Notes under the pieces: model-generated | The model's database searches: none | Told to the model about the DNA's origin: nothing | What the model saw: only the letters and a program-made list of their open reading frames with translations | Source: Deinococcus actinosclerus | Lineage (GTDB): Bacteria > Deinococcota > Deinococci > Deinococcales > Deinococcaceae | Assembly (NCBI RefSeq): GCF_001507665.1 | Contig: NZ_CP013910.1 | Span: 805,501-869,500 of the forward strand | Reading direction: 5' to 3' | DNA: 64,000 nt | Program-made: the position numbers and the translations under genes | Part shown: positions 31,686 through 40,470 of the stretch, one piece after another | Layout of the letters: every line of letters starts with the position of its first letter | Numbering within the stretch: position 1 is the first letter of the stretch

Positions 31686-32576
31686 ATGACGCTCCTCGAC
31701 CTGCCCGTCCGGCCCCTGACCCCGCTGCTGGAGATGCACCTGGGCGCGGGCATCCGCGCGGCGCAGCGGCTGCACGGCGGGGACATCAGCGACACGTTCC
31801 GGCTGGACACCACGCGCGGCCCCTTCGTCCTGAAGACCTCGCCGCAGAAGGCAGGTGGCCGCCTGCCGGACGGGTTCTACGCCGCCGAGGCGCACGGCCT
31901 GGGCCTGCTGCGCCCGGGGCCGCTGATCACCCCGGACGTCATCGCGCACGGCAGCGGCCCCGCCGGGCAGCCGTACCTGCTGCTGTCCTGGCTGCCGCCC
32001 GGCGAGGACACGCCCGCCGCGCAGGACGCCCTGGGGCGCGGCCTCGCGGCGCTGCACGCCCGCCCTGCCCCGGGCTTCGGGGGCCTGCCCGACAACTATT
32101 TCGCGTCCCTGCCGCAGCGCAACCCGCCCGCTGCAAGCGCGGCCGAGTTCTTCTGGACGGCGCGGCTGGAGCCGCTGCTGACCCGTGAGCGGCTGTACCT
32201 GACGCCCCGCGACCGCTCGGGCTTCGACACGCTGCGGCAGCGGCTGCCGGACCTGATCCCGCCCGAGCCGCCCGCGCTGGTGCACGGCGACCTGTGGCAC
32301 GGGAACGTGCACTACACGCCGCGTGGTCCGGCCCTGATCGACCCGGCGGTCGGCTACAGCCACCGTGAGGTGGACGTGGCGGCCCTGCGGCTGTTCGGCG
32401 GCGTGCCGCGCCGGGTGTTCCAGGCGTACCACGAGGCCTACCCGCTGGCGGACGGCTGGGAGGCGCGAGTGCCCCTGTGGAACCTGTACCCGCTGCTGGC
32501 GCACCTGCTGCTGTTCGGCGAGGGATACCTGGGCCGCACGCGCGAGGCGCTGCACGCGGCCCTCGACCCCCAATAG
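31686..32576 (+). CDS. fructosamine kinase family protein
   Basis: A 296-residue aminoglycoside-phosphotransferase-fold enzyme of the fructosamine-3-kinase type, which phosphorylates glycated amines so that sugar falls off damaged proteins. Seen are [18 protein letters not shown], the Lys in FVLKT, the catalytic loop [11 protein letters not shown] (about 200), and the metal-binding [16 protein letters not shown]. Length is standard. The ATG at 31686 is preceded by GGAG very close by; the start is slightly uncertain. Protein-repair activity would fit a stress-resistant organism, but the natural substrate of bacterial members is not settled. Confidence 0.87.
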   Translation: MTLLDLPVRPLTPLLEMHLGAGIRAAQRLHGGDISDTFRLDTTRGPFVLKTSPQKAGGRLPDGFYAAEAHGLGLLRPGPLITPDVIAHGSGPAGQPYLLLSWLPPGEDTPAAQDALGRGLAALHARPAPGFGGLPDNYFASLPQRNPPAASAAEFFWTARLEPLLTRERLYLTPRDRSGFDTLRQRLPDLIPPEPPALVHGDLWHGNVHYTPRGPALIDPAVGYSHREVDVAALRLFGGVPRRVFQAYHEAYPLADGWEARVPLWNLYPLLAHLLLFGEGYLGRTREALHAALDPQ

Positions 32577-32579
32577 GTT

Positions 32580-32606
32580 GGTTTTGCAAACCGGTTGATT
32601 TATCAA
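32580..32606. promoter_or_regulatory. two palindromes upstream of the VOC dioxygenase gene
   Basis: GGTTT-TGC-AAACC (32580-32592) and TTGAT-TT-ATCAA (32595-32606) are unusually AT-rich for this chromosome. The second begins with TTGATT, a good -35, 17 bp before CACACT (32618-32623), itself 6 nt from the ATG. A repressor bound here would block the promoter; MarR- or HxlR-type regulators often control such dioxygenases. The regulator is not in the window. Confidence 0.5.
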
Positions 32607-32629
32607 AGCATAAGGGGCACACTACGGGT

Positions 32630-33490
32630 ATGACCACTGACTCCGTCCTGCCCGCCAGTACCCACGTCGGCGCCGTGCACCTGAACGTCCGCGACCTGAA
32701 CGGCACCGCCGCGTTCTACGCCACGCTCCTCGGCCTGAGTGCCACCACCCTCACTGAGACAGACGTCACCCTGGCCGCCCACGGCACGCCGCTGCTGCAC
32801 CTGCACGCCGCCCCGGACCTGCCCCGCGCGCCCGTCAGCCGGCCCGGCCTGTACCACACCGCCTTCCTGCTTCCCACCCGCGCCGCCCTGGGCCGCTGGC
32901 TGGCGCACGCCGCGCGGCTGGGCCACCGCATCGGCAGCGGCGACCACCTCGTCAGCGAGGCCTTCTACCTGAATGACCCCGAAGGGAACGGCATCGAGGT
33001 GTACGCCGACCGCCCGCGCGACACCTGGACGTGGCGGGACGGCCAGGTGCAGATGGACACGAAAGCCGTGGACGCCGCCGCCGTCCTCGCGTCCGCCGGG
33101 ATCGACCCCGCCACGCTGGACGGCACGGCGCCCTTCACCGCGCCGCAGGGCACGACCGTCGGGCACGTGCACCTGAAGGTCGGCAGCGCCGCGCAGGCCG
33201 CCCGCTGGTACGCCGACACCCTGGGGCTGGACGTCGTCGCGGACCTCGGCAGCGCCGCGTTCCTCTCGTGGGGCGGGTACCACCACCACGTCGGCCTGAA
33301 CGAATGGCACAGCGCCGGGCAGCCCGCGCCGAGCACCCCCGCCGCCGGACTGGCCGGCGTGACCTTCCACGCCCCCGACCTGGGCGCCCTGCGTGCCCAC
33401 CTCGCGGGCCGCGCGGACGTGCAGAACGAGGGTGGCCACCTGACCCTGCGCGACCCCTGGGGCAACCGCGTGACCGTCGCCCAGCGCTGA
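32630..33490 (+). CDS. VOC-family protein, catechol 2,3-dioxygenase-like
   Basis: A 286-residue protein made of two vicinal-oxygen-chelate modules (about 10-125 and 165-285). Metal-ligand positions are visible: GAVHLNV and YHTAFL in the first half, with [18 protein letters not shown] and [11 protein letters not shown] in the second. It resembles B. subtilis CatE/YfiE, which cleaves catechol rings using Fe(II). Substrate in this organism is unknown. No Shine-Dalgarno is present; a -35/-10 pair (TTGATT, CACACT) places the transcription start at or near the ATG. The AT-rich palindromes upstream suggest repressor control by an aromatic compound or quinone sensor. Confidence 0.85.
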   Translation: MTTDSVLPASTHVGAVHLNVRDLNGTAAFYATLLGLSATTLTETDVTLAAHGTPLLHLHAAPDLPRAPVSRPGLYHTAFLLPTRAALGRWLAHAARLGHRIGSGDHLVSEAFYLNDPEGNGIEVYADRPRDTWTWRDGQVQMDTKAVDAAAVLASAGIDPATLDGTAPFTAPQGTTVGHVHLKVGSAAQAARWYADTLGLDVVADLGSAAFLSWGGYHHHVGLNEWHSAGQPAPSTPAAGLAGVTFHAPDLGALRAHLAGRADVQNEGGHLTLRDPWGNRVTVAQR

Positions 33491-33506
33491 TTCTGTACGC
33501 TGGGGC

Positions 33507-34361
33507 ATGCGCGCCTCCCTCCGAACGCTGCTTCTGGCCGGCCTGCTGACCCTAATCCCCAGCACGGCGCAGGCCGCCGCGCCCGCCGGACTGCACCCCG
33601 TCCTGGCCACGCTGCCCGGCAGCGGCGGCACGTACCTGCTGGGCGGCTGGCAGGACGGCCGCTGGCTGACCGACGCCCAGACCCGCTCCCGGATGACCGC
33701 CGGGGCGGCGTATACCCGCCTGCCCCTCGGCGGCTCCTCCGCCCGCGTGCAGGGGAGCCGCCCCGCCTCGCTGGGCGAACCGTGCGAGGCCACCTTCGAG
33801 GTGAAGGTCACGCCCGCCCGCGAGGGGATGGCGGTCCTGACCTCGGCCCGGCTGAACGCCCAGCCGCGCCCCGTCACGGTGCTCCCCACCCGAAACGCCA
33901 CGTACGAGGCCGCCGTCCGGGACGAACTCAAGCGGCGGGGCCTGCCGAACCCACAGGTGAACCTCACCCGCCTGATCCGCGCCGACCTGGACGGCAACGG
34001 CACGCAGGAAGTCATCATCGAGGCCCGCCGCTTCCAGAACGGCCGGGACGACTCCCCGCCGCCCGTCGGGCAGCCCGGCGACTACAGCCTCCTGCTGCTG
34101 CGCGCCGTGGTGAACGGCAAGGTCGTGACCACCGTCCTGGGCGAACACATCGCCCCGCAGACCCCCTGGGATTCCGGCAGCAGCGAACCGATGCCCATGG
34201 CAACCCTGCACCGCCTGGCGGGCGTGGCCGACCTGAACGGCGACGGCCGCATGGAACTCGTCCTGTACGGCGCGTACTACGAGGGTTCGGGCTTCAGCGT
34301 GCAGCAGTGGACGCCCGCCGGACTGAAGGGCACGCCGCTGGAAAGTGGCTGCGGCGTGTAA
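33507..34361 (+). CDS. exported protein with calcium-loop-like repeats
   Basis: A 284-residue protein with a signal peptide (LRTLLLAGLLTLIPSTAQAA). Two aspartate-rich loops occur: DLDGNGTQEVIIEA (about 155) and DLNGDGRMELVLYG (about 246). They resemble FG-GAP/dockerin-type calcium loops found in beta-propeller-like surface proteins. No enzymatic motif is seen. TACGCT lies 5 nt before the ATG (33496-33501), so the transcript should be leaderless and separate from the VOC gene 16 bases upstream. The protein is probably extracytoplasmic; its role is unknown. Confidence 0.65.
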   Translation: MRASLRTLLLAGLLTLIPSTAQAAAPAGLHPVLATLPGSGGTYLLGGWQDGRWLTDAQTRSRMTAGAAYTRLPLGGSSARVQGSRPASLGEPCEATFEVKVTPAREGMAVLTSARLNAQPRPVTVLPTRNATYEAAVRDELKRRGLPNPQVNLTRLIRADLDGNGTQEVIIEARRFQNGRDDSPPPVGQPGDYSLLLLRAVVNGKVVTTVLGEHIAPQTPWDSGSSEPMPMATLHRLAGVADLNGDGRMELVLYGAYYEGSGFSVQQWTPAGLKGTPLESGCGV

Positions 34362-34394
34362 AGCCCGCGCGGGCAGGCGCTACACTCGCGCCTG

Positions 34395-34715
34395 ATGAGC
34401 GACACGCCCGCCCGCACCCTCGTCGGCCCCGCCGAAGCCCTGCCCGACGGTCAGCAGACCGCCGTGGACGTCGGTGGGATCAGCGTGGTCGTCGTGAACT
34501 TCGAGGGGCAGTTCTACGCCCTGCGCAACAACTGCACCCACAAGGACTTCCCGCTGCTGGGCGGGGACGTCAGCATGGGCCGCATCACCTGCGAGAAACA
34601 CGGCGCGAAATTCGAACTCGCGACCGGCAAGGCCAGGACGCTGCCCGCCGTGAAACCCGTCAAGCTCTACCGCACGCAGGTCGAGGATGGCCAGCTGTAC
34701 ATCTCCGAGCTGTAA
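34395..34715 (+). CDS. Rieske [2Fe-2S] ferredoxin-type protein
   Basis: A 106-residue stand-alone Rieske protein. The cluster ligands are CTHKDFPL (Cys, His) and CEKHGAKF (Cys, His) with the expected spacing. There is no membrane segment, so it is a soluble electron carrier of the NirD/BphF-like kind that would serve an oxygenase or reductase; no partner is adjacent. TACACT lies 8 nt before the ATG (leaderless). A strong terminator follows the stop codon by 13 bases. Confidence 0.9.
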   Translation: MSDTPARTLVGPAEALPDGQQTAVDVGGISVVVVNFEGQFYALRNNCTHKDFPLLGGDVSMGRITCEKHGAKFELATGKARTLPAVKPVKLYRTQVEDGQLYISEL

Positions 34716-34728
34716 CCACACAGCAGGA

Positions 34729-34759
34729 GGGGGACGCCGTGACCGTCACGGCGTCCCCC
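34729..34759. terminator. bidirectional terminator
   Basis: A perfect 14-bp stem (34729-34742 with 34746-34759) has a CCG loop and lies just after the Rieske gene. On the other strand it lies 14 bases beyond the TAG at 34773, the stop that the facing gene would use if its frame were intact. Confidence 0.75.
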
Positions 34760-34855
34760 TTCGCGGCTGAGTCTAGAAGCCGCGTTCCGTGTCGCCGTGC
34801 ACCTGACTCTGCAGTTCCGGCGTCTCACCTTCGGGCAGGTCGCCGGGGCGCTGGC

Positions 34856-35284
34856 TCACGCGGGGGGGCCCTGCTCGCTGGGCGGCGTGTACCCGGGGTT
34901 CGGGTCGACGGCCCGCTGCTGGGATTCCAGCGCCATCGTCGTGGACGCGTTGATGCCCACGCCCGCCGTCGGCACGATGGTGTCGAGGTTCTCGCCGCCC
35001 AGCCCGGCCACCGTCTCCGCCCCGGCGAAATCGGCGTCCTGCGGCGTGTGCTCCATGGCGGCCACGTCACGCGTGGCGAGGTGATCGAACTGCCCGGTCA
35101 CCTCCTTGGCGCTGGTGGGCTCGACCGGCTCGTACTTGCCCTGGTCGGCGCTGCCCACACGGTCCTCGGCGGGCGTCGTCGTGTACGCCTCCTGGTGGTC
35201 GTCCTTCGGATCGGGCGTGTCGAACCCGGTCTGCGCGCCGTGCTCGCCCGTCCGCTGCGGGTTGCGGTCATCGTGATTGGTCAT
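34856..35284 (-). CDS. hydrophilic protein of unknown function, apparently truncated by a frameshift
   Basis: As read, a 142-residue highly hydrophilic, probably disordered protein (MTNHDDRNPQRTGEHGAQTG; many Asp, Glu, Thr, Gln), without signal or membrane segment. The stop at 34856 follows a run of seven Gs (34862-34868, plus strand). With eight, the frame would continue RVSQRPGDLPEGETPELQSQ and end ERGF at 34773, right before the shared terminator and in keeping with the protein's composition. The start at 35284 has CAGACT 6 nt upstream. Composition resembles desiccation-type hydrophilic proteins, but no known repeat is seen. Confidence 0.55.
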   Translation of the reverse strand: MTNHDDRNPQRTGEHGAQTGFDTPDPKDDHQEAYTTTPAEDRVGSADQGKYEPVEPTSAKEVTGQFDHLATRDVAAMEHTPQDADFAGAETVAGLGGENLDTIVPTAGVGINASTTMALESQQRAVDPNPGYTPPSEQGPPA

Positions 35285-35348
35285 GCGCCCAGTCTGACCC
35301 GCACGTTCCGCGCCTGCCTTCGGGCTTTCTTCAGCCACCCGAACGGAA

Positions 35349-36041
35349 CTATTCAGGAAGAAGCGGCCCCTCCAGAGAGTCGGCCAGCGCCGCGTGCCCC
35401 TCCTCACGCGCGAAGTCCGCCGCGCGGCGACCGTCCGCCGTCTGGACGTCGGCGTCCGCGCCCCGCCTGCGCAGGAATAGCACGACGCCCGCGTCGCCGT
35501 TCTGCGCGGCGGCCATCAGCGGCGTGAACTCGCCCTGCTGCGTGGCGTTCACGTCCGCGCCCGCCATGACCAGCGCCCGCGCCAGCGCCCCATGCCCGCC
35601 CGCCACCGCCGAGTGCAGCGGCTGCACCCGCATCGCGTTGCGGCTGACCGCGTTCACGTCCGCCCCGCGCGCCAGCAGCGCCTCCGCGACCCCCGCGTGC
35701 CCGAAGAACGCCGCGAGGCCCAGCGGACTGAACCCGTCCCCGCTCAGGCCGCCCACCAGCGCCGGGTCGGCGTCCAGTTCGCGCGCCAGGGCCGCCTCGT
35801 CCCCCAGCGCCGCCGCCTCGAACACGTTCAGCGGCGCGCCCAGGTCCACGAGCACGCGCGCCATGTCCGCCCGGCCGTAGTACACCGCGAACAGCACCGG
35901 ACTCACGCCCATCGGGCTGGGCAGACCCAGCAACTCGCTGTCCGATGCCACCAGGGCGCGAAGCAGCGCCTCGTCCCGCGTCTTGATCGCCAGGAAGAAC
36001 GCCGCCTCGCGGTCCCCCACCACGTCCATACTGTCCGTCAT
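35349..36041 (-). CDS. ankyrin-repeat protein
   Basis: A 230-residue protein consisting of about five to six ankyrin repeats, for example GFSPLGLAAFFGHAGVAEAL (about 108), QPLHSAVAGGHGALARAL and FTPLMAAAQNGDAGVVLFL. Such repeats bind partner proteins; no catalytic domain is attached. In bacteria, similar small ankyrin proteins are sometimes associated with catalase or type VI effectors, but nothing nearby suggests either. TACCCT 6 nt before the ATG at 36041 sets the start (leaderless); the longer upstream frame is not ankyrin-like. Confidence 0.85.
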   Translation of the reverse strand: MTDSMDVVGDREAAFFLAIKTRDEALLRALVASDSELLGLPSPMGVSPVLFAVYYGRADMARVLVDLGAPLNVFEAAALGDEAALARELDADPALVGGLSGDGFSPLGLAAFFGHAGVAEALLARGADVNAVSRNAMRVQPLHSAVAGGHGALARALVMAGADVNATQQGEFTPLMAAAQNGDAGVVLFLRRRGADADVQTADGRRAADFAREEGHAALADSLEGPLLPE

Positions 36042-36166
36042 GTGCCCAGGGTAACGGGCGCAGGGGCGGGCATTGCCGTCCTCGTGCCAGGTGGGTCGGA
36101 CAGGGGCGCAATCAGCTGGTTGACACGAGTCTGGCGATGCTGGCGCCGCCGACCTGAATGGGAGTC

Positions 36167-36196
36167 GGGCACGCCTGCACAACAGGGGGCGTGCCC
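36167..36196 (-). terminator. terminator of the thiolase gene
   Basis: A perfect 9-bp stem (36167-36175 with 36188-36196) and a 12-nt loop lie 30 bases beyond the thiolase stop on the minus strand. Confidence 0.6.
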
Positions 36197-36225
36197 TGAA
36201 GACTATGTTGCGGTCTGGCGCAGCG

Positions 36226-37398
<1,173 letters not shown>

Positions 37399-37468
37399 GC
37401 CCGGAGAATAACGGGCGTTCGTTACAGCGGCGGGTCACCGGGGTGGGAACGGGGGCGTGCAGCTGTGC

Positions 37469-37524
37469 TTGACGCTCCACGGCTCAACGGTCATATTGAA
37501 AAACGATAATATCGAAGATCGATA
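37469..37524 (+). promoter_or_regulatory. promoter with tandem XRE operator for the DUF2975 operon
   Basis: TTGACG (37469-37474), a 17-bp spacer and CATATT (37492-37497) make a good promoter. Overlapping and following the -10 are two adjacent 15-bp inverted repeats, TATTG-N5-CGATA (37494-37508) and TATCG-N5-CGATA (37510-37524), separated by one base, giving a 16-bp period. The AT-rich block stands out sharply. The small XRE protein encoded last in the operon is the obvious candidate repressor. Confidence 0.7.
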
Positions 37525-37540
37525 AATCCCTGGAGGCTTC

Positions 37541-38197
37541 ATGCTGACTCCCGCCCGCGCCCACGCCATCCTGTCCTTCACGCTGAGCACGCTTGGCGTC
37601 CTCACAGCCCTGATGCTGCTGGTCTTCCTGTTGGGTGTGTTCACGTCCGGTAACAGAACCCAGACCGTGTTCAGCATGAACATTCCCCTCGATCTCACGC
37701 TCAGCCTGCCGGGCGGCCAGTACAACGTCTCGACCTTCCACCTGCCGCTCGGCGACCTGCCGGGATGGGTCGGACTTGGCTGGCTGGCCGCATTCACCCT
37801 GCTCATGGCCGGCGTGATCGGCCTGCTGTGGCGCGCCCGGCAGTTCACACGCCGCCTGCTGAGCGATCCGTTCCACCCCGCCAACGCTGCTGATCTGACC
37901 CTCGCCGCGCGACTGGCCCTGATCGGGCAGGTGGTGGCCGCGCTGCAACCCCTGCTGAACGGCTGGATGTTCGCCCGCATCCAACCCCTGGAGGCTCTGC
38001 GCCGCCAGCTCCCGGAGGACGCCATCGTGCGCGGCCTCAACACCGACAGCAGCCTTCCCTTCAGCCTGTTCGGCGTGAACCTCACCCCCTTGCTGATTGC
38101 TGCGGTCTGTGTGCTGTTCTCCGCCGCCCTCGCCCAGGCGGCACACATCCGCGAGCAGGAACGCCAGCTGCGCGCCGAACAGGAGCTCACCGTATGA
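37541..38197 (+). CDS. DUF2975-type membrane protein
   Basis: A 218-residue membrane protein with about four hydrophobic segments (near 10-32, 80-100, 120-140 and 180-205), ending HIREQERQLRAEQELTV. The terminal ELTV after a charged helix is typical of DUF2975 proteins (usually ELTI), which are nearly always encoded beside a YozG-like XRE regulator, as here. No biochemical function is known for the family. GGAGG lies 4 nt before the ATG, so this mRNA has a leader, unlike most of the region. First gene of a four-gene operon with 4-base overlaps. Confidence 0.75.
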   Translation: MLTPARAHAILSFTLSTLGVLTALMLLVFLLGVFTSGNRTQTVFSMNIPLDLTLSLPGGQYNVSTFHLPLGDLPGWVGLGWLAAFTLLMAGVIGLLWRARQFTRRLLSDPFHPANAADLTLAARLALIGQVVAALQPLLNGWMFARIQPLEALRRQLPEDAIVRGLNTDSSLPFSLFGVNLTPLLIAAVCVLFSAALAQAAHIREQERQLRAEQELTV

Positions 38198-38694
38198 CCC
38201 CACACCGGCACACCCTGAACGCCCTGCTGCTGCTCCTGACGGTTCCCACGGTCCTTAGTCTGGTGGGGCTGGGCCTGCTGCTCCTCGCGGCCCTGACGTT
38301 CATTCCGCATGACCTGCGCCTCAGCGCGGCGCTGGGCCTGTGGGCGGGGGTCAGTTTCGCCGGGTGCTGGCACCTGAACCGCGCCATCGGGCTGACGCGC
38401 CGGGACGGTCCCCTGCACGGTGAGGTCAGCGAGCACCTGTTCCGCGCCGGGCAGAGACTCTTCTGGAGCGCCCTGCTGGGCACTCCCCTCTCGCTGGCCG
38501 CCGTGTGGCGCATGGCGCCCGACCTCGGGCTGACGGAGGAACGCTCGACCGGCGCGCTGCTGGACGTCGTGCTCAGCCCTGAGCTGCTGCTCGGTACCCT
38601 GGTGTCCGTGACGCTGCCGCTGCTGCTCATGGCCCTCTCCGGCTGGCTGGATGAGGGGCGCGCCAGCCTGGACCGCCAGAGGACGACCATATGA
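38194..38694 (+). CDS. second DUF2975-like membrane protein
   Basis: A 166-residue membrane protein with about four hydrophobic segments (LLLLLTVPTVLSLVGLGLLL at the start). It has the same size class and layout as its neighbours but is more diverged; it ends RASLDRQRTTI instead of the ELTV signature. Its ATG overlaps the preceding stop (ATGA), as does its own stop with the next gene. It probably arose by duplication within the operon and may form a hetero-oligomer with the others (inference). Confidence 0.65.
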   Translation: MTPHRHTLNALLLLLTVPTVLSLVGLGLLLLAALTFIPHDLRLSAALGLWAGVSFAGCWHLNRAIGLTRRDGPLHGEVSEHLFRAGQRLFWSALLGTPLSLAAVWRMAPDLGLTEERSTGALLDVVLSPELLLGTLVSVTLPLLLMALSGWLDEGRASLDRQRTTI

Positions 38695-39122
38695 CCCTGA
38701 CCACATTGCTGCGCACCCGCGCCCTGACGCGCCTCGAACGGCTGTGCCAGTTGGGCCTGATCCTCGGCACGGGCGCGCTGATCTACGGCCTGACCCAGCG
38801 GGGCTGGTCCGCGTTGCCCCAGATGCTCCTGGGAAGTCTCCCGGGCGCGCTGGCCCTGCTGTTCCTGTGGCGGGCCGCCCGCGCCAGCCGCCAGGGCACC
38901 CTGAGCGTCATCCCGCGCGAGGTCGCGCTGGCGGGCGTGGCCCTGCTGGGCGGTCAGGTCATCCCGGCCCTGCTGCCGCTGGTCACCGCCGATCCGCTGA
39001 TGCTCGCCAGCAGCGCTGGACTGCTCGTGTTTTCAAGCCTGCCCGGCGTGGGTCTACTGGCGTTCGCGGCGGTGCTGAACGTCACCTTCCAGGTGCTGCG
39101 CGACGAGGAACTCACGGTCTGA
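38691..39122 (+). CDS. third DUF2975-like membrane protein
   Basis: A 143-residue protein with about four hydrophobic segments, ending VTFQVLRDEELTV, the same ELTV terminus as the first gene of the operon. It overlaps the upstream gene by 4 bases, and one base separates its stop from the ATG of the regulator. Three consecutive related membrane genes before one regulator is an expansion of the usual one-plus-one arrangement. Confidence 0.7.
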   Translation: MTLTTLLRTRALTRLERLCQLGLILGTGALIYGLTQRGWSALPQMLLGSLPGALALLFLWRAARASRQGTLSVIPREVALAGVALLGGQVIPALLPLVTADPLMLASSAGLLVFSSLPGVGLLAFAAVLNVTFQVLRDEELTV

Positions 39123-39123
39123 C

Positions 39124-39351
39124 ATGCCTATCCGCGTGCACCTCGACGACCTGCTGGAACAGCGGGGCATGACCCTCTCGGAACTCTCGGCGCGGGTGGG
39201 GATCACGCTGGCGAACCTCAGCATCCTGAAGACCGGGAAGGCCCGCGCGGTGCGCTTCAGCACCCTGGACGCCCTGTGCCGCGCGCTGAACTGCCAGCCC
39301 GGCGACCTGCTGCGCTGGGAGGACGGCCCCTCCGACCACGACGGGATGTAG
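39124..39351 (+). CDS. XRE-family regulator, YozG-like
   Basis: A 75-residue protein that is essentially one Cro/CI helix-turn-helix: VHLDDLLEQRGMTLSELSAR, then VGITLANLSILKTGKARAVRF and LDALCRALNCQPGDLL. This is the very conserved YozG-type sequence (consensus MxxxELSxKVGITxANLSILKxGKAKAIRxSTL) that accompanies DUF2975 genes. It lacks a sensor domain, so its activity may be set by the membrane partners or simply by autoregulation. Its likely operator is the tandem TATCG-N5-CGATA array at the operon promoter. Confidence 0.9.
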   Translation: MPIRVHLDDLLEQRGMTLSELSARVGITLANLSILKTGKARAVRFSTLDALCRALNCQPGDLLRWEDGPSDHDGM

Positions 39352-39365
39352 TCGCCTGCGTGGGG

Positions 39366-39956
39366 TCAGTGGACGTCCGCGACGCTTTCCAGCAGGTCGG
39401 CGAGCTGCTCCTTGGCGCGGAACACGCGGCTCTTGGCCGTGCCGACCGCCACGCCCTGAATCTGCGCGATCTCGTCGTAACTGAGGTCCTCCACGAAGCG
39501 CAGCACGACCGCCTCGCGGTACTCGTGTGGCAGCTGCGACAGGGCGCGCTGCACGCGGTCCTGCGCGTCGGCACTCTCGGCGGCCTGCACGGGCGAGCGG
39601 CGCTCGCTGGTCACCTCGAAGCCCACGTCCTCACGCGCCTGTTCCAGCGAGAAGCGTTGCAGCTGCTTGCGGCGGTGCGATTCGATCTGGGTGTTGCGCG
39701 CCACCTGATACAGCCACGGCAGCACGCGCTCCCCGGCGCGGAAGGTGCGGATGCTGCGCCACGCGCGGTAAAAGACCTCCTGCGTGAGGTCCAGGGCGTC
39801 CTCGCTGTTGCCTTCCAGGCGGTACAGGTAGCCGTACATGCGGCCCTCATATTCCTGCACGAACTCGAACCAGGCCTGCTCCTCGCCCGCGCACAGGCGC
39901 CCATACAGCTCTGGGGAGATCACGTCGGGAAGGGAGGGCTCGGTCGGGAGGGTCAC
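39366..39956 (-). CDS. ECF (sigma-70 family) RNA polymerase sigma factor
   Basis: A 196-residue sigma factor with region 2 (about 30-100: FVQEYEGRMYGYLYRLEGNS, DLTQEVFYRAWRSIRTFR) and region 4 (about 130-190: LPHEYREAVVLRFVEDLSYDEIAQ, GTAKSRVFRAKEQL). It lacks regions 1.1 and 3, so it is of the RpoE/SigW type. There is no adjacent anti-sigma gene. The GTG at 39956 is taken as the start; TATGGT lies 9 nt upstream. It is convergent with the XRE gene (14 bases). Its regulon cannot be deduced here. Confidence 0.9.
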   Translation of the reverse strand: MTLPTEPSLPDVISPELYGRLCAGEEQAWFEFVQEYEGRMYGYLYRLEGNSEDALDLTQEVFYRAWRSIRTFRAGERVLPWLYQVARNTQIESHRRKQLQRFSLEQAREDVGFEVTSERRSPVQAAESADAQDRVQRALSQLPHEYREAVVLRFVEDLSYDEIAQIQGVAVGTAKSRVFRAKEQLADLLESVADVH

Positions 39957-40042
39957 GGTGCCTACACCATACCGCGCCTCACCCCGGGCCGCCCTCCGCC
40001 TTTCGGCGCAGCCGTCCCGGCGCACGCTAGGATGCGCGCACC

Positions 40043-40411
<369 letters not shown>

Positions 40412-40416
40412 CCACG

Positions 40417-40450
40417 AAAAACCGCCCCGGCACCTGGGTGACCGGGGCGG
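40417..40450. terminator. bidirectional terminator with T-run on the minus strand
   Basis: CCGCCCCGG (40422-40430) pairs with CCGGGGCGG (40442-40450) around an 11-nt loop. On the minus strand the hairpin is followed by five Ts (40417-40421), a canonical intrinsic terminator for the foldase gene. On the plus strand it closes the FUN14 gene. Confidence 0.85.
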
Positions 40451-40470
40451 GGCGGGGCGGGGGAGGGACT

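Noticed and set aside
39124..39351. The XRE gene as the antitoxin of a toxin-antitoxin system
   Set aside because: Its sequence is the YozG type that accompanies DUF2975 membrane proteins, and none of the adjacent products resembles a HigB, HipA or RelE toxin.
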